DNA of 24,833 nt from Bremia lactucae. Taxonomy: Eukaryota > Oomycota > Peronosporomycetes > Peronosporales > Peronosporaceae. Within the stretch, counting starts at the first letter, position 1. Every line of letters begins with the position of its first letter. The DNA is taken from assembly GCF_004359215.1 (NCBI RefSeq), contig NW_027152031.1, positions 1,401,295 through 1,426,127 on the forward strand. Direction: 5' to 3'. The notes beneath the pieces were generated by a model that saw nothing but the letters and a program-made list of their open reading frames with translations, had not been told where the DNA came from and ran no database searches. A program made the position numbers and the translations under genes. This document shows positions 1 to 9,422 of this stretch, piece after piece.

Positions 1-1730
1 GTCATCTCTTATCAGTCCCGGCTATTAAAAGCCGCGGAACTGAATTACCCTGTGCATGACAAAGAGCTACTTTCAATAAAGTATGCTCTTGTCAAGTTTC
101 GTGTGCACCTATTGGGCACCGAACCATTTGTGGTTTATACGGATCACGCATCACTGCGGACCGCAATAAACTCACCGCACCTCTCGCCTAGAATGGCAAG
201 ATGGCTCACATTCTTCTCTGAATTTAATTTCAAAGTTGAATATAAGCCGGGTAAGTCGAATGTCTTGGCTGACGCTTTATCGCGCAGACCAGACTTCGAG
301 GTTAGACACCAGGAAAGTGTGTCTAGTGCGAAAGCACAATTTCAGCCGTCGACGTTGGCAGCCATGAAGGCATACCACGTGACGAGCTCATTGGCCTCTG
401 AGATAAAAGAGAGCTACAGTCAGGACGACCACTGTCGCCTGCTGTTGGATCACTTCGGTGGACGAAAGGTTTCCCTTCCGTCGCACCTGAAAGCTAAGCT
501 CAATCGCTTTAGCTACAGCGATGGCCTGTTATGGCATCAGCTGTCACCTTGTGATCCCTTGAGAATCTATGTGCCTCATGACACAGATCTCAAGTTGATG
601 ATCCTTCACGAGCTCCATGATGCACCATCTAGTGGGCATCTGGGCCGTGAAAAGACATTCTTACGAGTGTCAGAGGAATTTTGGTGGCCACACCTATATA
701 GATGGGTGGCCAACTATATTCGCTCTTGCGAACAGTGTCAGCGCATTAAGCCTGCACCGTCCAGCAGTGCGCCACTGAAGCCGCTACCGATTCCAACCAA
801 CTGTTGGAAGTCAGTAAGTCTGGACTTCATATTTGGCATGCCGCCCGATCATAAGGGTCGGACGGGGCTAGTCGTCTTTGTAGACAGACTGCGCAAAATG
901 GTGCATTTAGCACCATGTAAAACATCGATCACAGGCAAGGAGGCAGCTCTCTTGTTCCTCGATGCTGTTTACCGACTACACAGGATGCTCGAGTCCATAG
1001 TGTCGGACCGGGATCCACGTTTTACGTCTGGTTTTTGGCGACATGTGCTTAAGCTGCTTGGTAGCAAGCTCCACATGTCGGCCGCAGATTATTCCCTGGC
1101 CGATAGCCAAACAGAACGTGCCAATCGGGTCGTGGCGAATATATTGCGCACGATAGCAACTCCCAAAGAGTGAAGCAAGCAATTGCCCTTTGTGGAGTTC
1201 GATATAAATAACAGTGTCCACGCCAGTACGGGTGAGACACCGTTTTATATTAACGGACTGCGCCATCCTCGGACGCCAGTCTCGTTTGTGCGCAGCCCGA
1301 GTCTTAGTGGGGGAGGGCCCCTCACTATGCTCGGTGCCAAAGAGGGACATAAATTCGTCAATATAACGATAACCCATGAGAGGGTATCATCTCAAAGACT
1401 GAAACTTGCCCTAGTGACTCTGCCAGTTTAGCAGTGTTCACTCAATAAAACTACGTCCTATGACCGACCTCTCGGCGGTATCATAGGCGAGTTTGATACT
1501 ACAAGCGTAAGCGAGGCTCAACGTTTTGTCGATGTGCGATTAGCCATCACATGAAAAGTCCGTGACGCGATGGCAAGCGCACAGGACAAGCAAAAAGGAT
1601 ATGCGGACCGAAATGGTCGCAAAAATAATGAACGCTAAATAGAGTGGGTGAAAAAGTGCTATTAAGTACTGCTACTCTACCTAAAATTGCAATTTACGTA
1701 CTACCTGGAGGAACTACGAAACTGTTGCCG
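1..1730 (+). pseudogene. Ty3/gypsy pol fragment, RNase H to integrase C-terminus (family A, copy A1)
   Basis: This is the 3' half of a retrotransposon polyprotein; the upstream part lies outside the window. From base 1 it reads RNase H (VYTDHASLR, then LADALSRRPD near 270-290). Next is the integrase zinc-binding domain, with the His pair in HDAPSSGHLG and the Cys pair in CEQC (about 610-740). The integrase core follows, with first Asp in SLDF, second Asp in SDRDP and the Glu in SQTERAN. A TGA at 1171-1173 interrupts it where copy A2 has CGG. The frame then resumes (VEFDINNSVHASTGETPF) to a stop at 1429-1431. The integrase C-terminal segment (KQKGYADRNGRKNNE, about 1590-1640) is frameshifted. 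The gene is cut at 1730 by the nested element and resumes at 7597. Element family and domain order are clear; activity is not possible as it stands. Confidence 0.93.
1726..1730. repeat. Target-site duplication, left copy (TGCCG)
   Basis: TGCCG lies directly before the nested element at 1726-1730 and again directly after it at 7592-7596. Removing the element plus one copy restores the pol order seen in copy A2 around 15237, where the same place reads TTCCG. Ty3/gypsy integrases normally make 4-6 bp duplications, so this marks a true integration event. Confidence 0.93.
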
Positions 1731-2388
1731 TGTAATGGGACTAGGCCAAGTCCCTTATTCAGCTCACTACAAGAGGAGACTGAACCGTGGCGAGGGAACG
1801 TTGGAGGGCACTTGCGAGGTTGGAGGTAGAATGACAACTGAATTGAAAAGCTGTTATGGTTCTACTCCTAATTAGCCTCAAGGGCTCCTAGAGGTTTTAC
1901 AAGTAAAACCTACACATGCATGAATAAAACCTACGAGCTGATACATAAATCCTTGGGTACACTGAGGTTCAACCCATAGGACCTTGAACTTGAAGTCCTG
2001 TGGAAAATTCCCTGAGAAGTGACTGGCTCACGCCACTCACTTTAACCGGTAGAGACACGTTGGACGCGTCACCAGTGTAGTTTCCTAGCAGGAACCATCA
2101 TTCTGTACTTGAATGTAAACCTTGAACTTCGACTGGGAAGCTTTGAACTTGAACTTGAAACTCTCATGTCGACGATGCAGTGTCGCCAAATGGTTTCTAG
2201 GAAGATGAGTAATGACGATGCGGCGTCATCACTTCATCTAGAGCACAACTGGCTACCTTTAGCCCTGGCTCTCATGTCTTACCCTGTAGAGACATGTCTC
2301 GCTTCCCTCCGTCTCATCTCCGGTGCCCAGCACCTTTGAGATATGTACTATGGTAAGTACTAAGACATGTAATGAGAGGCCCATTACA
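1731..2388 (-). repeat. 3' LTR of element N (658 bp)
   Basis: The sequence starts TGTAATGGGACT and ends GGCCCATTACA. It matches 6927-7591 with seven substitutions and lacks 7 bp present there near 7059. It holds several short stem-loops: GGGACT/AGTCCC at the terminus, a 9-bp stem AGGTTTTAC/GTAAAACCT with a 2-nt loop (1892-1911), and CATGTCT/AGACATG (2273-2296). There is also a cluster of TTGAACTTGAA-type microrepeats (about 1984-2160). Confidence 0.95.
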
Positions 2389-2402
2389 TCACCCCCCCCC
2401 AC
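2389..2402 (-). other. Polypurine tract of element N
   Basis: On the minus strand a run of ten or eleven G followed by TGA stands immediately before the TGTAATGGG start of the 3' LTR. This is the expected primer site for plus-strand DNA synthesis, and it confirms the minus orientation. Confidence 0.85.
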
Positions 2403-2458
2403 AAAGTAGCGTTCACGCTTTAAATGGAAGAGGAATGCTGGCTGTGCTTCATTTCAAA

Positions 2459-3205
2459 ATGAGCGACCGAGGAACCAAGCGACCGTCCCAGTCTTCCGTG
2501 AGTGACTCAGGCAGGAGTCCTCATGAAGCCCCTTGCCGTACTGAACACCCTGTCAAGCGACAGAGGCTTAACGGTGGACTCTACGACATTGCACCCATCG
2601 TTAACAAGCGGGTGATGTAGAGTTCTACCGTGAGCGCTTCAGCACTTGGCGTCGGATCAACAACCGTGATGATCCGCGTCAATCAAGGGTAGGGAAAAGA
2701 ACTCGTGGAGATCCTTCGTGTTTCTTAAAAACAAGAATCGAACGGACTCCCTTCTCGGACATGGACCAAATCAACTTGGCCACGGCAGCGGCGACAGAGC
2801 CGACGCTACAAGTCGCTCTCATACTCGCGAAGGACATCAGGAACGTCAGCCACGAGGGCGTCACGTGATTCCCAAGTGTCGCCGCTCGGCTGATAGCCGC
2901 GCCACCGAACACGAAAGAAGCGACGAGTCTGTTGCTTCTTTCGGCGGCGATTCGACGGAGTCAGATGGTCTCGGTGACCAACAATCGACTCAACCAGCCA
3001 CCGACGTTCCCGTGAGCATCAGTCAACGGAGGCGGGGCTGAACCAGAAAACGATTGAGAGGCTCTGGAAGTGGAAGAGCGCTCATCGCGAACAGATTGAG
3101 GAGCTGCACATGCACTCCTCGGATCTGAAGACCCGCTGTCCAAACCTTGAGGCTCATGCGATCAGGGGGACTGTCGTGGTACTCAAACAACAGACGGTAC
3201 CTTAG
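2459..3205 (+). pseudogene. Antisense accessory ORF remnant of element N
   Basis: It lies on the strand opposite to gag-pol, between the polypurine tract and the integrase remnant. An ATG at 2459 (MSDRGTKRPSQSS) opens a Ser- and Arg-rich stretch ending at 2620. Coding-like sequence continues in another frame (VEFYRERFSTWRRINN, about 2616-2660; then DMDQINLATAAATEP, about 2758-2800) with occasional stops. A third frame gives a charged helical segment (TIERLWKWKSAHREQIEEL, about 3050-3105). Its far end runs into the integrase deletion junction near 3160. I recognise no family. Its position and layout (low-complexity start by the LTR, coiled-coil-like end by pol) match the antisense region of family A. 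The function is unknown and some of the openness may be fortuitous. Confidence 0.5.
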
Positions 3206-5294
3206 TTCTTCGTCGTTTGGAACGACAACTCTTGGCACGTCGTCATCGTCAACCCCATAACAGAGTAGACCATCCTGGATGGAATATCTGTGGGTCCGTC
3301 ATCGCGCTCTTGGAGATAGCTTTTTCAGCTTATCCTCCGTTGGGCTCTTGAGGTACTGCAGCATTTCCCAGTAACCTTCGTCGTCCTTGTATGCTCGTGC
3401 AATGTCCTCACGAACAGATGAGCGAGCTTGGACTGCGGTAGCGTTCACAGATTCTTGATCACTTGGACAACTCTTGCAGGCGGCGCTTGGCACATCCTCT
3501 GTCAATCGAGAGTCATAATCCGGACGTCTCGATAACGCGTCAGCAAGGATGTTTGTCTTGCCTGGCTTGTAGTGTACAACAAAGTTGTACTCCGAGAAGA
3601 ATGCAATCCATCGTGCCATCCTCTGGGATAAGTGAGGGGTCTTCACGGCAGTGCGCAATGACGAATGATCTGTGTAGACCACAAAGCGCTCTTCACCGAG
3701 AAGGTGGGACTCGGAACTTCACAAAGAGTATTTCATAGCCAATAACTCTTTGTCGTGAACCGGGTAGTTCCGTTCTGCTGGCTTTAATTGCCGCGATTGA
3801 TAGGAGATAACTCTCTCTCGCTCATTGGCATCGTGCTGCATTAATCCACAACCAATAGCGTAATCACTCGCATCGCAGACAACATGGAAAGGCTTGTTGT
3901 CATCAGAAACGCAAGCACTGGCGCTTCACGCAAGCTCCTTTTGACCAACTCGAAAGCCACTTCATGCTCCTGTTCCCACTTCCACTCAACGTCCTTCTTG
4001 AGTAGGCACGTAAGCGGCTGAGTCATGTCAGCGTAGTTTCGTGTGTAGTGGAGGTAATTGGCCAGACCCATCACTGGCGCAGTTGCTTCATGTTCTGAGG
4101 TGCAGGCCATTTGTCGATCACTTTGATCTTCTCTGGGTCAGCGCGGATACCGTTCTTGCCAACAAAGCAGCCAAGGACTGGGCTTTCTGGCGCGCAGAAG
4201 ACACACTTCTTCAGATTCGCGTAGAGCTTGTTCTCTCGCATCACTTCGAATAGTCGTCGTAAGTGATCGAGGTGAACATCCAAGTCCGCACGGTTATACG
4301 TGGCCTTGCTGTGGACGAAGATGTCGTCAAAATAACTCGGAGCAAAGTCACGTAAGGGACGAAGAATGTTTGTCACTATGCGATTGAACCTCACTGGCGC
4401 ATTCTTTAACCCTTGTGGCATCACGAGCCATTCCCACATCATGCCGCTTGGCGTGCTAACCGCTGTCAGAGGAACATCAGCCTCGCGCATTCGGATCTGA
4501 TAGAACCATCCAACAAATCCAAGGTGCTGAAGACTGTGCTATTCAGCATCCCGTCAAGAATCATGTCTTTCCGAGGAACAGGTGTCTGAGCAGGTATGGT
4601 GGCGTCATTCAGCTTGTTGAAAGCATGAACAATTCGCCAACCACCCGTTGCCTTCTTAACACAGAATGTTGGGCTGCTGTGCGGAATCTTGCCCTCACGC
4701 ACATGACCAGCTGTCCGACGCTGCTCGAAGAACTTGTCGATTGCCTCGACTTGTTCCTTCGGCAATGGCCACTGTCTCGTGACGCAATACTTGGTACCAG
4801 GAGAAGTATTTATTTCTTCGCGATCGGCTTCCGCAACGATCATACACACTTGGGCAATCTCGCCATCCTTGAGACTGCGGAGGAACGACTTCTTGCTCAT
4901 TTCTCCCAGAGAGAGCAAACTTGATAACGAGCTTGGGGGGTTATCAACCTTCACGTTGCAGACACCCTATGCCACCCCCACATCGTCACAAGCAATAGCT
5001 TGGACATGTTCTTCGCTTGAAACATCGTGGCCGTTGATGTTTCCTTCGTCAGTTAGCGTGGCAGGAGAATGCAAACCTTTTTCAGAGGTACGTGTCTCAA
5101 CTGGACTAGCATCGCATGACGGATCACAACGAACGAGTTGAACGTTCTCATTCGTTGCGACTCTCCACGACTTCGGTTGAGTCTTCTTGGTTTTTCTTGG
5201 TCGGTGCGCTTCCTTCTTGTGCTCAACAGATCCACTTTGTGAAGATGCGGGGCCATCGCACGCCGCGAAATCACTAAAGGGATCTAGAACTTCT
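3165..5294 (-). pseudogene. pol of element N: linker, reverse transcriptase, RNase H and start of integrase
   Basis: Read from 5294 downward. A linker rich in charged residues ends with an in-frame TAG at 4967-4969. RT begins near 4930, with GTKYCVTRQWPLPKEQ and GGWRIVHAFNKLNDATIPAQ. A one-base deletion inside the conserved DGFYQ motif (about 4500) shifts the frame. RT then continues with WEWLVMPQGLKNAP and the catalytic SYFDDIFVHS box. RNase H follows (YTDHSSLR, then LADALSRRPDYDS at about 3540-3660) after a frameshift near 3690-3900. The last recognisable piece is the start of the integrase zinc finger (VPNDEELRYRLLFEYHDSP), after a TGA close to 3297. The rest of integrase is deleted, and the sequence joins antisense material near 3160. 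Confidence 0.92.
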
Positions 5295-5799
5295 TCAACC
5301 GAGGCGTATACCCATAGTACTTGTTCCATCAGCAGGTTCCCACTGCACTGTGTTCGAACCTTGAACACTGATAAGATGCCGTCTCCAATCAATCTTTGGC
5401 TGGTAGCGCATCAGCCATGGCATCCCAAGTATCATATCATACTTGTCATCGAGGTCGAGAGGGATAAACCCATCTTCTCCCCGGAAAATTTCACATTCCA
5501 GGTGTAGAGTTACAACTCTTTTCACCATCTGGGTTGTCGATCCATCCGCGAATCGAACAACCATCTTGCCCATTTCCTTCACATCAGATGCAAATACGTT
5601 GCTATCTGAGAGGGCACGCTCTCGAACAAAGTTGTTCGAGGCACCTGTGTCAATCAGGGCACGCAAAGGTGGAGCTGGCTCATTCACTTACGTCCAAGAC
5701 TATCAGCTTTGACCGCTGATCGAAACTGGTCTTCTTCTTGGTGGACTTCATGTGTGCAGGTTGCACGTTGGGGCCCAAGTCCTGTGACTCCACCGTCAT
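5295..5799 (-). pseudogene. Retroviral-type aspartic protease of element N
   Basis: The protease that would process the polyprotein. The catalytic motif is IDTGASNNF (about 5640-5660) and the second flap region is DMILGMPWLMRYQPKIDWR (about 5380-5440). The N-terminal part (ATG at 5799, MTVESQDLG, Lys-rich, then KLIVLDV) is in a different frame from the protease core, with the shift near 5688. Another frame change follows near 5330. The upstream frame is open through the large palindrome at 5802-5861, back to a TGA just after the gag stop. Confidence 0.88.
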
Positions 5800-5801
5800 C
5801 G

Positions 5802-5861
5802 CAGAAGTTGATTCTCGGCCAGTAGGGAGCCCCGCTCCTACTGGCCGAGAATCAACTTCTG
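5802..5861. repeat. Near-perfect 60-bp palindrome at the gag-pol junction of element N
   Basis: Two perfect 25-bp inverted arms (5802-5826 and 5837-5861) surround a 10-nt spacer in which AGC/GCT can pair further. In the element's RNA this would be a very strong hairpin starting 27 nt after the gag stop codon and just before the protease frame. It could be a recoding or termination structure, a fold-back duplication made during reverse transcription, or an assembly artefact. The pol frame is open through it. Confidence 0.97.
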
Positions 5862-5888
5862 TTGCCGTTTTTATGCTTGTTCACTCCG

Positions 5889-6866
5889 CTACTGGGGTCG
5901 GCTGAAAGCACGACCTGACGAGGTTGGGCGGGAGCGCTGCGAGAGCGGCCTGTTGTTGACCGACGCTCGGCAATCTTGAGCAAAGTGGCCCATCCGATCA
6001 CATCGGAAACACTTAACATCGGTTCTCGACCACGTATTCCCGTTGGCTTGTGTGGACACAGCAGACAGATCCATTGGCTCAGGTCCGTCGTAGTACTGGC
6101 GTGGCTGGTACTGCTGGCGCGGCTTCCGGGTTGACCTCTGGTGGATGCGAGCTTGGCGAAGACTGAACTCTCCCTGAAGAGCGCGATTGATCGCGTCTTC
6201 CATCGTCTCCGGATACTCTCGGAACAGCTGAGTCTTCACTGGACCATCGTTCAGACCTTTCATGAACGTGACGACCTGAGTGGCATAATCGACTGGATTG
6301 CTCACGATACTCGACACTAGGTATCGAGCGCGTTGCGCGTAGTCGTGCAACTCCAGACGTCCTTGGCGCAGGTCCAGAAACTCAGCTCGAGCTCGGAATT
6401 CGTTCTTCGGCGGCTCGAACGCTAGCATCAACTCGTACTTGAAGGCTTCATAGTCCGGGAAGCATCCTGGGTCGGTGAGTCGACGACCGAATGCCCAGCT
6501 TCTCGCACGTCCACCGAGCTTCGACATCGCGAAAGCAACTTGGTGATCGAGATCATAGATGTGCCGAAATCTAAAGGCTGTATCCATCTCGACGAACCAA
6601 CGTAAAAGGGGCTCATTCTCGCCACCTTTGTAATGTTTCACATCGAGTTTTAGAGGCGCAACTCTTGCGGCAAAAGTTATGGTCTACCGTTGCATTCCAA
6701 CAACCTCCTGGTGCATGAAGTTGAGCGCCGTCAACTTCTGCGCTTCGGGATTGAAGGTGTTCAAAATGTTGATCACACTTGCTTCGACGAAGATAGTGAC
6801 CATGCGCTCATACGCCGCCCACTCCGGATCGGATAGGTGGGGGAAGTTCTCTCTCAATGTATCCAT
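5889..6866 (-). pseudogene. gag of element N (capsid and CCHC nucleocapsid)
   Basis: Structural protein of the virus-like particle. I chose the ATG at 6866 (MDTLRENFPHLSD), a short leader after the PBS. A single in-frame TAG at 6684-6686 interrupts an otherwise open frame of about 325 codons. The capsid-like part has the usual retrotransposon gag pattern (RWFVEMDTAFRF, KLGGRARSWAFGRRL, FEPPKNEFRARAEFLDLRQG). A canonical CCHC zinc knuckle CFRCDRMGHFAQDC lies near 5980-6025, before an Arg/Ser-rich tail. Apart from the TAG it is the best preserved gag in the window. The stop lies in the short leader between MQR and the capsid-like part. Confidence 0.93.
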
Positions 6867-6908
6867 GATTCCGTGAGAACTGGGCCAAGTCAAGGAGTTG
6901 GAAGGACT

Positions 6909-6924
6909 CCTCAAAGTGCTACCA
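6909..6924 (-). other. Primer-binding site of element N
   Basis: Two nucleotides after the 5' LTR (minus-strand sense) the sequence reads TGGTAGCACTTTGAGG. TGG is the standard complement of a tRNA CCA end. The first eight bases would also pair with an initiator-Met-like ...TGCTACCA end. Family A has nearly the same site at the same spacing. Confidence 0.8.
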
Positions 6925-6926
6925 TG

Positions 6927-7591
6927 TGTAATGGGACTAGGCTAAGTCCCTTATTCAGCTCACTACAAGAGGAGACTGAACCGTGGCGAGGAAACGTTGG
7001 AGGGCACTTGCGAGGTTGGAGGTAGAATGACAACTGAATTGAAAAGCTGTTATGGTTCCTGTCTCTACTCCTAATTAGCCTCAAGGGCTCCTAGAGGTTT
7101 TACAAGTAAAACCTACACATGCATGAATAAAACCTACGAGCTGATATATAAATCCTTGGGTACACTGAGGTTCAACCCATAGGACCTTGAACTTGAAGTC
7201 CTGTGGAAAATTCCCTGAGAAGTGACTGGCTCACGCCACTCACTTTAACCGGTAGAGACACGTTGGACGCGTCACCAGTGTAGTTTCCTAGGAGGAACCA
7301 TCATTCTGTACTTGAATGTAAACCTCGAACTTCGACTGGTAAGCTTTGAACTTGAACTTGAAACTCTCATGTCGACGATGCAGTGTCGCCAGATGGTTTC
7401 TAGGAAGATGAGTAATGACGATGCGGCGTCATCACTTCATCTAGAGCACAACTGGCTACCTTTAGCCCTGGCTCTCATGTCTTACCCTGTAGAGACATGT
7501 CTCGCTTCCCTCCGTCTCATCTCCGGTGCCCAGCACCTTTGAGATATGTACTATGGTAAGTACTAAGACATGTAATGAGAGGCCCATTACA
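6927..7591 (-). repeat. 5' LTR of element N (665 bp)
   Basis: Direct partner of 1731-2388, with the same TGTAATGGG start and CCCATTACA end. It carries seven extra bases near 7059 and seven substitutions relative to the left copy. It is followed at once by the right TGCCG target duplication (7592-7596). Confidence 0.95.
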
Positions 7592-7596
7592 TGCCG

Positions 7597-7884
7597 CGTT
7601 TTATTGGGCCTTTTACGATGGTAGAAGAGGTTGGAGACCTTGATTAAAGGCTCACCCTTCCCCCGTATATGAAGACGCACCCCGTATTTTACATGAATCG
7701 TCTGAAAAGGTATGTAGACCCAAATGAGGTCACATACCCGCATCCGTCTAAGGAGACCGATAGTGACGCCGACTGTAAGTCGAGCTTCGTTCGGGTGAGG
7801 GGGACGGTGAATATGAAAAAAATTCGACCGATCGACTTCTCTCACCACAAAGAGGACTCGGAGAGCAGGTCATCAAGCGAGTAA
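7597..7884 (+). pseudogene. pol C-terminus of copy A1 after the nested insertion
   Basis: It continues integrase from 1730: RFIGPFTMVEEVGDLD, an in-frame TAA, then LTLPPYMKTHPVFYMNRLKRY, which is the GPY/F-type end of a gypsy integrase. A charged tail ends at the TAA 7882-7884. There is no chromodomain in this family. The TAA is shared with copy A2. From 7597 onward the DNA is essentially identical to 15237 onward, unlike the upstream part. Confidence 0.9.
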
Positions 7885-9291
7885 CGCGGATCCCTCAGCA
7901 TGATCTTCTCAAAAAGGTCTAAGCGAGTCTTCAAGCGTTCATAACCCTGACGAGCCTTCTCTCGGACATCATGAAGATCCGAGGTCAGTCACGAGACATG
8001 ACCCTCGAGATCCGCATACGTCGTTCAGCAGCGCCTAACGCCTGTGACTGAACGGACGAAGATAAGGCAGCCGCGTGTAGTTAGGCGAGGTTGCCACTCC
8101 TATCGGGTGCCGCCTGCACTGATGGATGCGACTGAGAATCAACGCTTCCTTGTTGGAAGGTTGCTTGTCCACCGCTCCGTGAGGTAAAGGTATCAGATCC
8201 TCGTCCAATAAAAAGGTTCCCCGAAGAGTTTTGACTCTTGGGAACCGATCGATACCCTACGTATTGATGTGCCCGGCTTGGTGGCTGCCTATGCAAAGGA
8301 GCACCAGCTGAGGTCTCTTCGCTAGTTTCAAATGGACTAGCAGAAGTAGCGTTGTCAGATGAAACAGCGAGTACAGTACCGCCCATGATTTCTTTCACAC
8401 GCAAGCGGGCTAAATTAACTCGCTGCGACCGCTGTTTCATCGCATCGGAATGCGATGATTGCGGCGCAGGAATTCCGCCTCGCATTGGTCGGGCGTTTCG
8501 TTTGAACGCAACACGACCGGGATCGGGAAAATACGCCCAAGCGATTTTCCCTGAGCCCTCCATGATTGAAAGACGCCATAATAATTATGTGCGTCTACAA
8601 GAGCGCGCTCTAGGAGCGACGCTCTTGGCCCGTTTAAACGAGGCCATTTAGATGGAAGGGGCATCTTTTGTATGCCACCCGTCACATAGCCACGTTCAAA
8701 ACGACTGGCTTGTGACATCGACTGAGCACGTTCACGTGTCGTCGGCGGAACTTTAGGCTGCGAATCCTCTATGTCAGAACCATTATGGATTATGGTCTGA
8801 GCATAAGGCGTTGTGGTTATACCCAACGGAGAAGCGGCTGCGCCTTTATGGGCAGCGCTCTCATTTCCTGTCGATGGGACAGCATTCGTAAATGCTGCTG
8901 TCTCCATGTTGTGAGCCATGAGTGATGTTTGGATGGGCAATAATGCGGCATTATCCTCCTCATGAGCTCGTTGTCCGCATCACTACTATGAGGTGACGGC
9001 AACGGTGTCGACTCATTGTAGTCGACAATGAGCGACGGATCAACCAACATTGGCTCTGATATCGATCCCATTCGTCAGGAAGTAAAAATTTGGTGTCGAA
9101 CAAGCGTCATCCTCACTGTTAAAGTGGGATGGATCCCTAAGCCCTGTTAACGCGACAGCAGCAGTAGCTGTTGGCGTTTCGACTAAGGCATTTCACGCGG
9201 CCGGCGAATTAACGCGGCGCGTGCGCTTAGTGTGAGGTTGAGTGGGTGTCTTCGCAGGCGACCCACCAACGTGGCCCCTTTTATGTGGCAT
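7842..9291 (-). pseudogene. Antisense accessory gene of family A, copy A1
   Basis: A long coding-like region opposite to gag-pol, filling the space between the polypurine tract and pol. The frame is open from about 9408; the first ATG is at 9291 (MPHKRGHVGGSPAKTPTQ). In order it has a basic SPAK/TPTQ-rich start, an acidic Ser/Pro stretch (MGSISEPMLVDPSL at 9071), an aromatic block (DAHNYYGVF, then GKIAWAYFPDPGRVAF and RNARPMRGG), a Ser/Gln/Gly-rich linker, and a C-terminal coiled-coil-like segment (DLHDVREKARQGYERLK, then LFEKIMLRDPRYSLDDLL). It ends with TGA at 7842-7844, overlapping the pol stop by 43 nt tail-to-tail. Lesions include TGA 9193-9195, TAA 8081-8083, TGA 7989-7991 and frameshifts near 9070, 8955, 8558 and 8018. 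No known family is recognised. Confidence 0.6.
8215..8246. repeat. Long stem-loop in the family-A antisense region
   Basis: GGTTCCC...GGGAACC encloses AAGAGT/ACTCTT with a TTTG loop, giving 13 pairs and one small internal bulge. It is one of a series in this region: CATCGCAT/ATGCGATG (8438-8457), TGTCGACT/AGTCGACA (9006-9027) and ACGAATTTA/TAAATTCGT (9381-9404). Confidence 0.9.
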
Positions 9292-9408
9292 CTTTGGCGC
9301 CGTGTAGGAAACACGTGCGCTAGAGTGATTGAGTGAACTAGCGGCGCGTAAAGCTGCTCGCAGTTCCTCTCTCCTCTTTGACGAATTTAAAAACGTAAAT
9401 TCGTTCTT

Positions 9409-9422
9409 AAAAGGGGGGATGG
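9409..9422 (+). other. Polypurine tract of copy A1
   Basis: AAAAGGGGGGATGG directly precedes the TGTAACGGG start of the LTR at 9423. It is repeated before the right LTR at 17070-17083. Confidence 0.85.

Larger units (their letters stand above)
1731..7591 (-). mobile_element. Nested LTR retrotransposon, family N, minus orientation
   Basis: This is a Ty3/gypsy element bounded by two direct LTRs (1731-2388 and 6927-7591) with TGTAATGGG...CCCATTACA ends and a TGCCG target duplication. Read on the minus strand the order is 5' LTR, PBS (6909-6924), gag, protease, RT, RNase H, the start of the integrase zinc finger, a deletion junction near 3160, an antisense coding-like region, polypurine tract and 3' LTR. 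The integrase core is absent, so this copy cannot integrate by itself. The LTRs differ at seven positions plus one 7-bp indel by eye, so the insertion is fairly recent. It interrupts pol of copy A1. Confidence 0.95.

Noticed and set aside
976..1377. 133-residue open frame on the minus strand opposite integrase
   Set aside because: It lies entirely opposite a clear integrase core with catalytic residues; composition and position mark it as a shadow frame.
2109..2339. 76-residue frame inside both N LTRs (also at 7312-7542)
   Set aside because: Its repetition only reflects LTR duplication; it is short, starts in the TTGAACTTGAA microrepeats and has no coding signature.
7597..9422. Possible env gene downstream of pol
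   Set aside because: The plus strand has no long frame after 7884, and the antisense frame shows no signal peptide or membrane segment, so an envelope gene is not supported.
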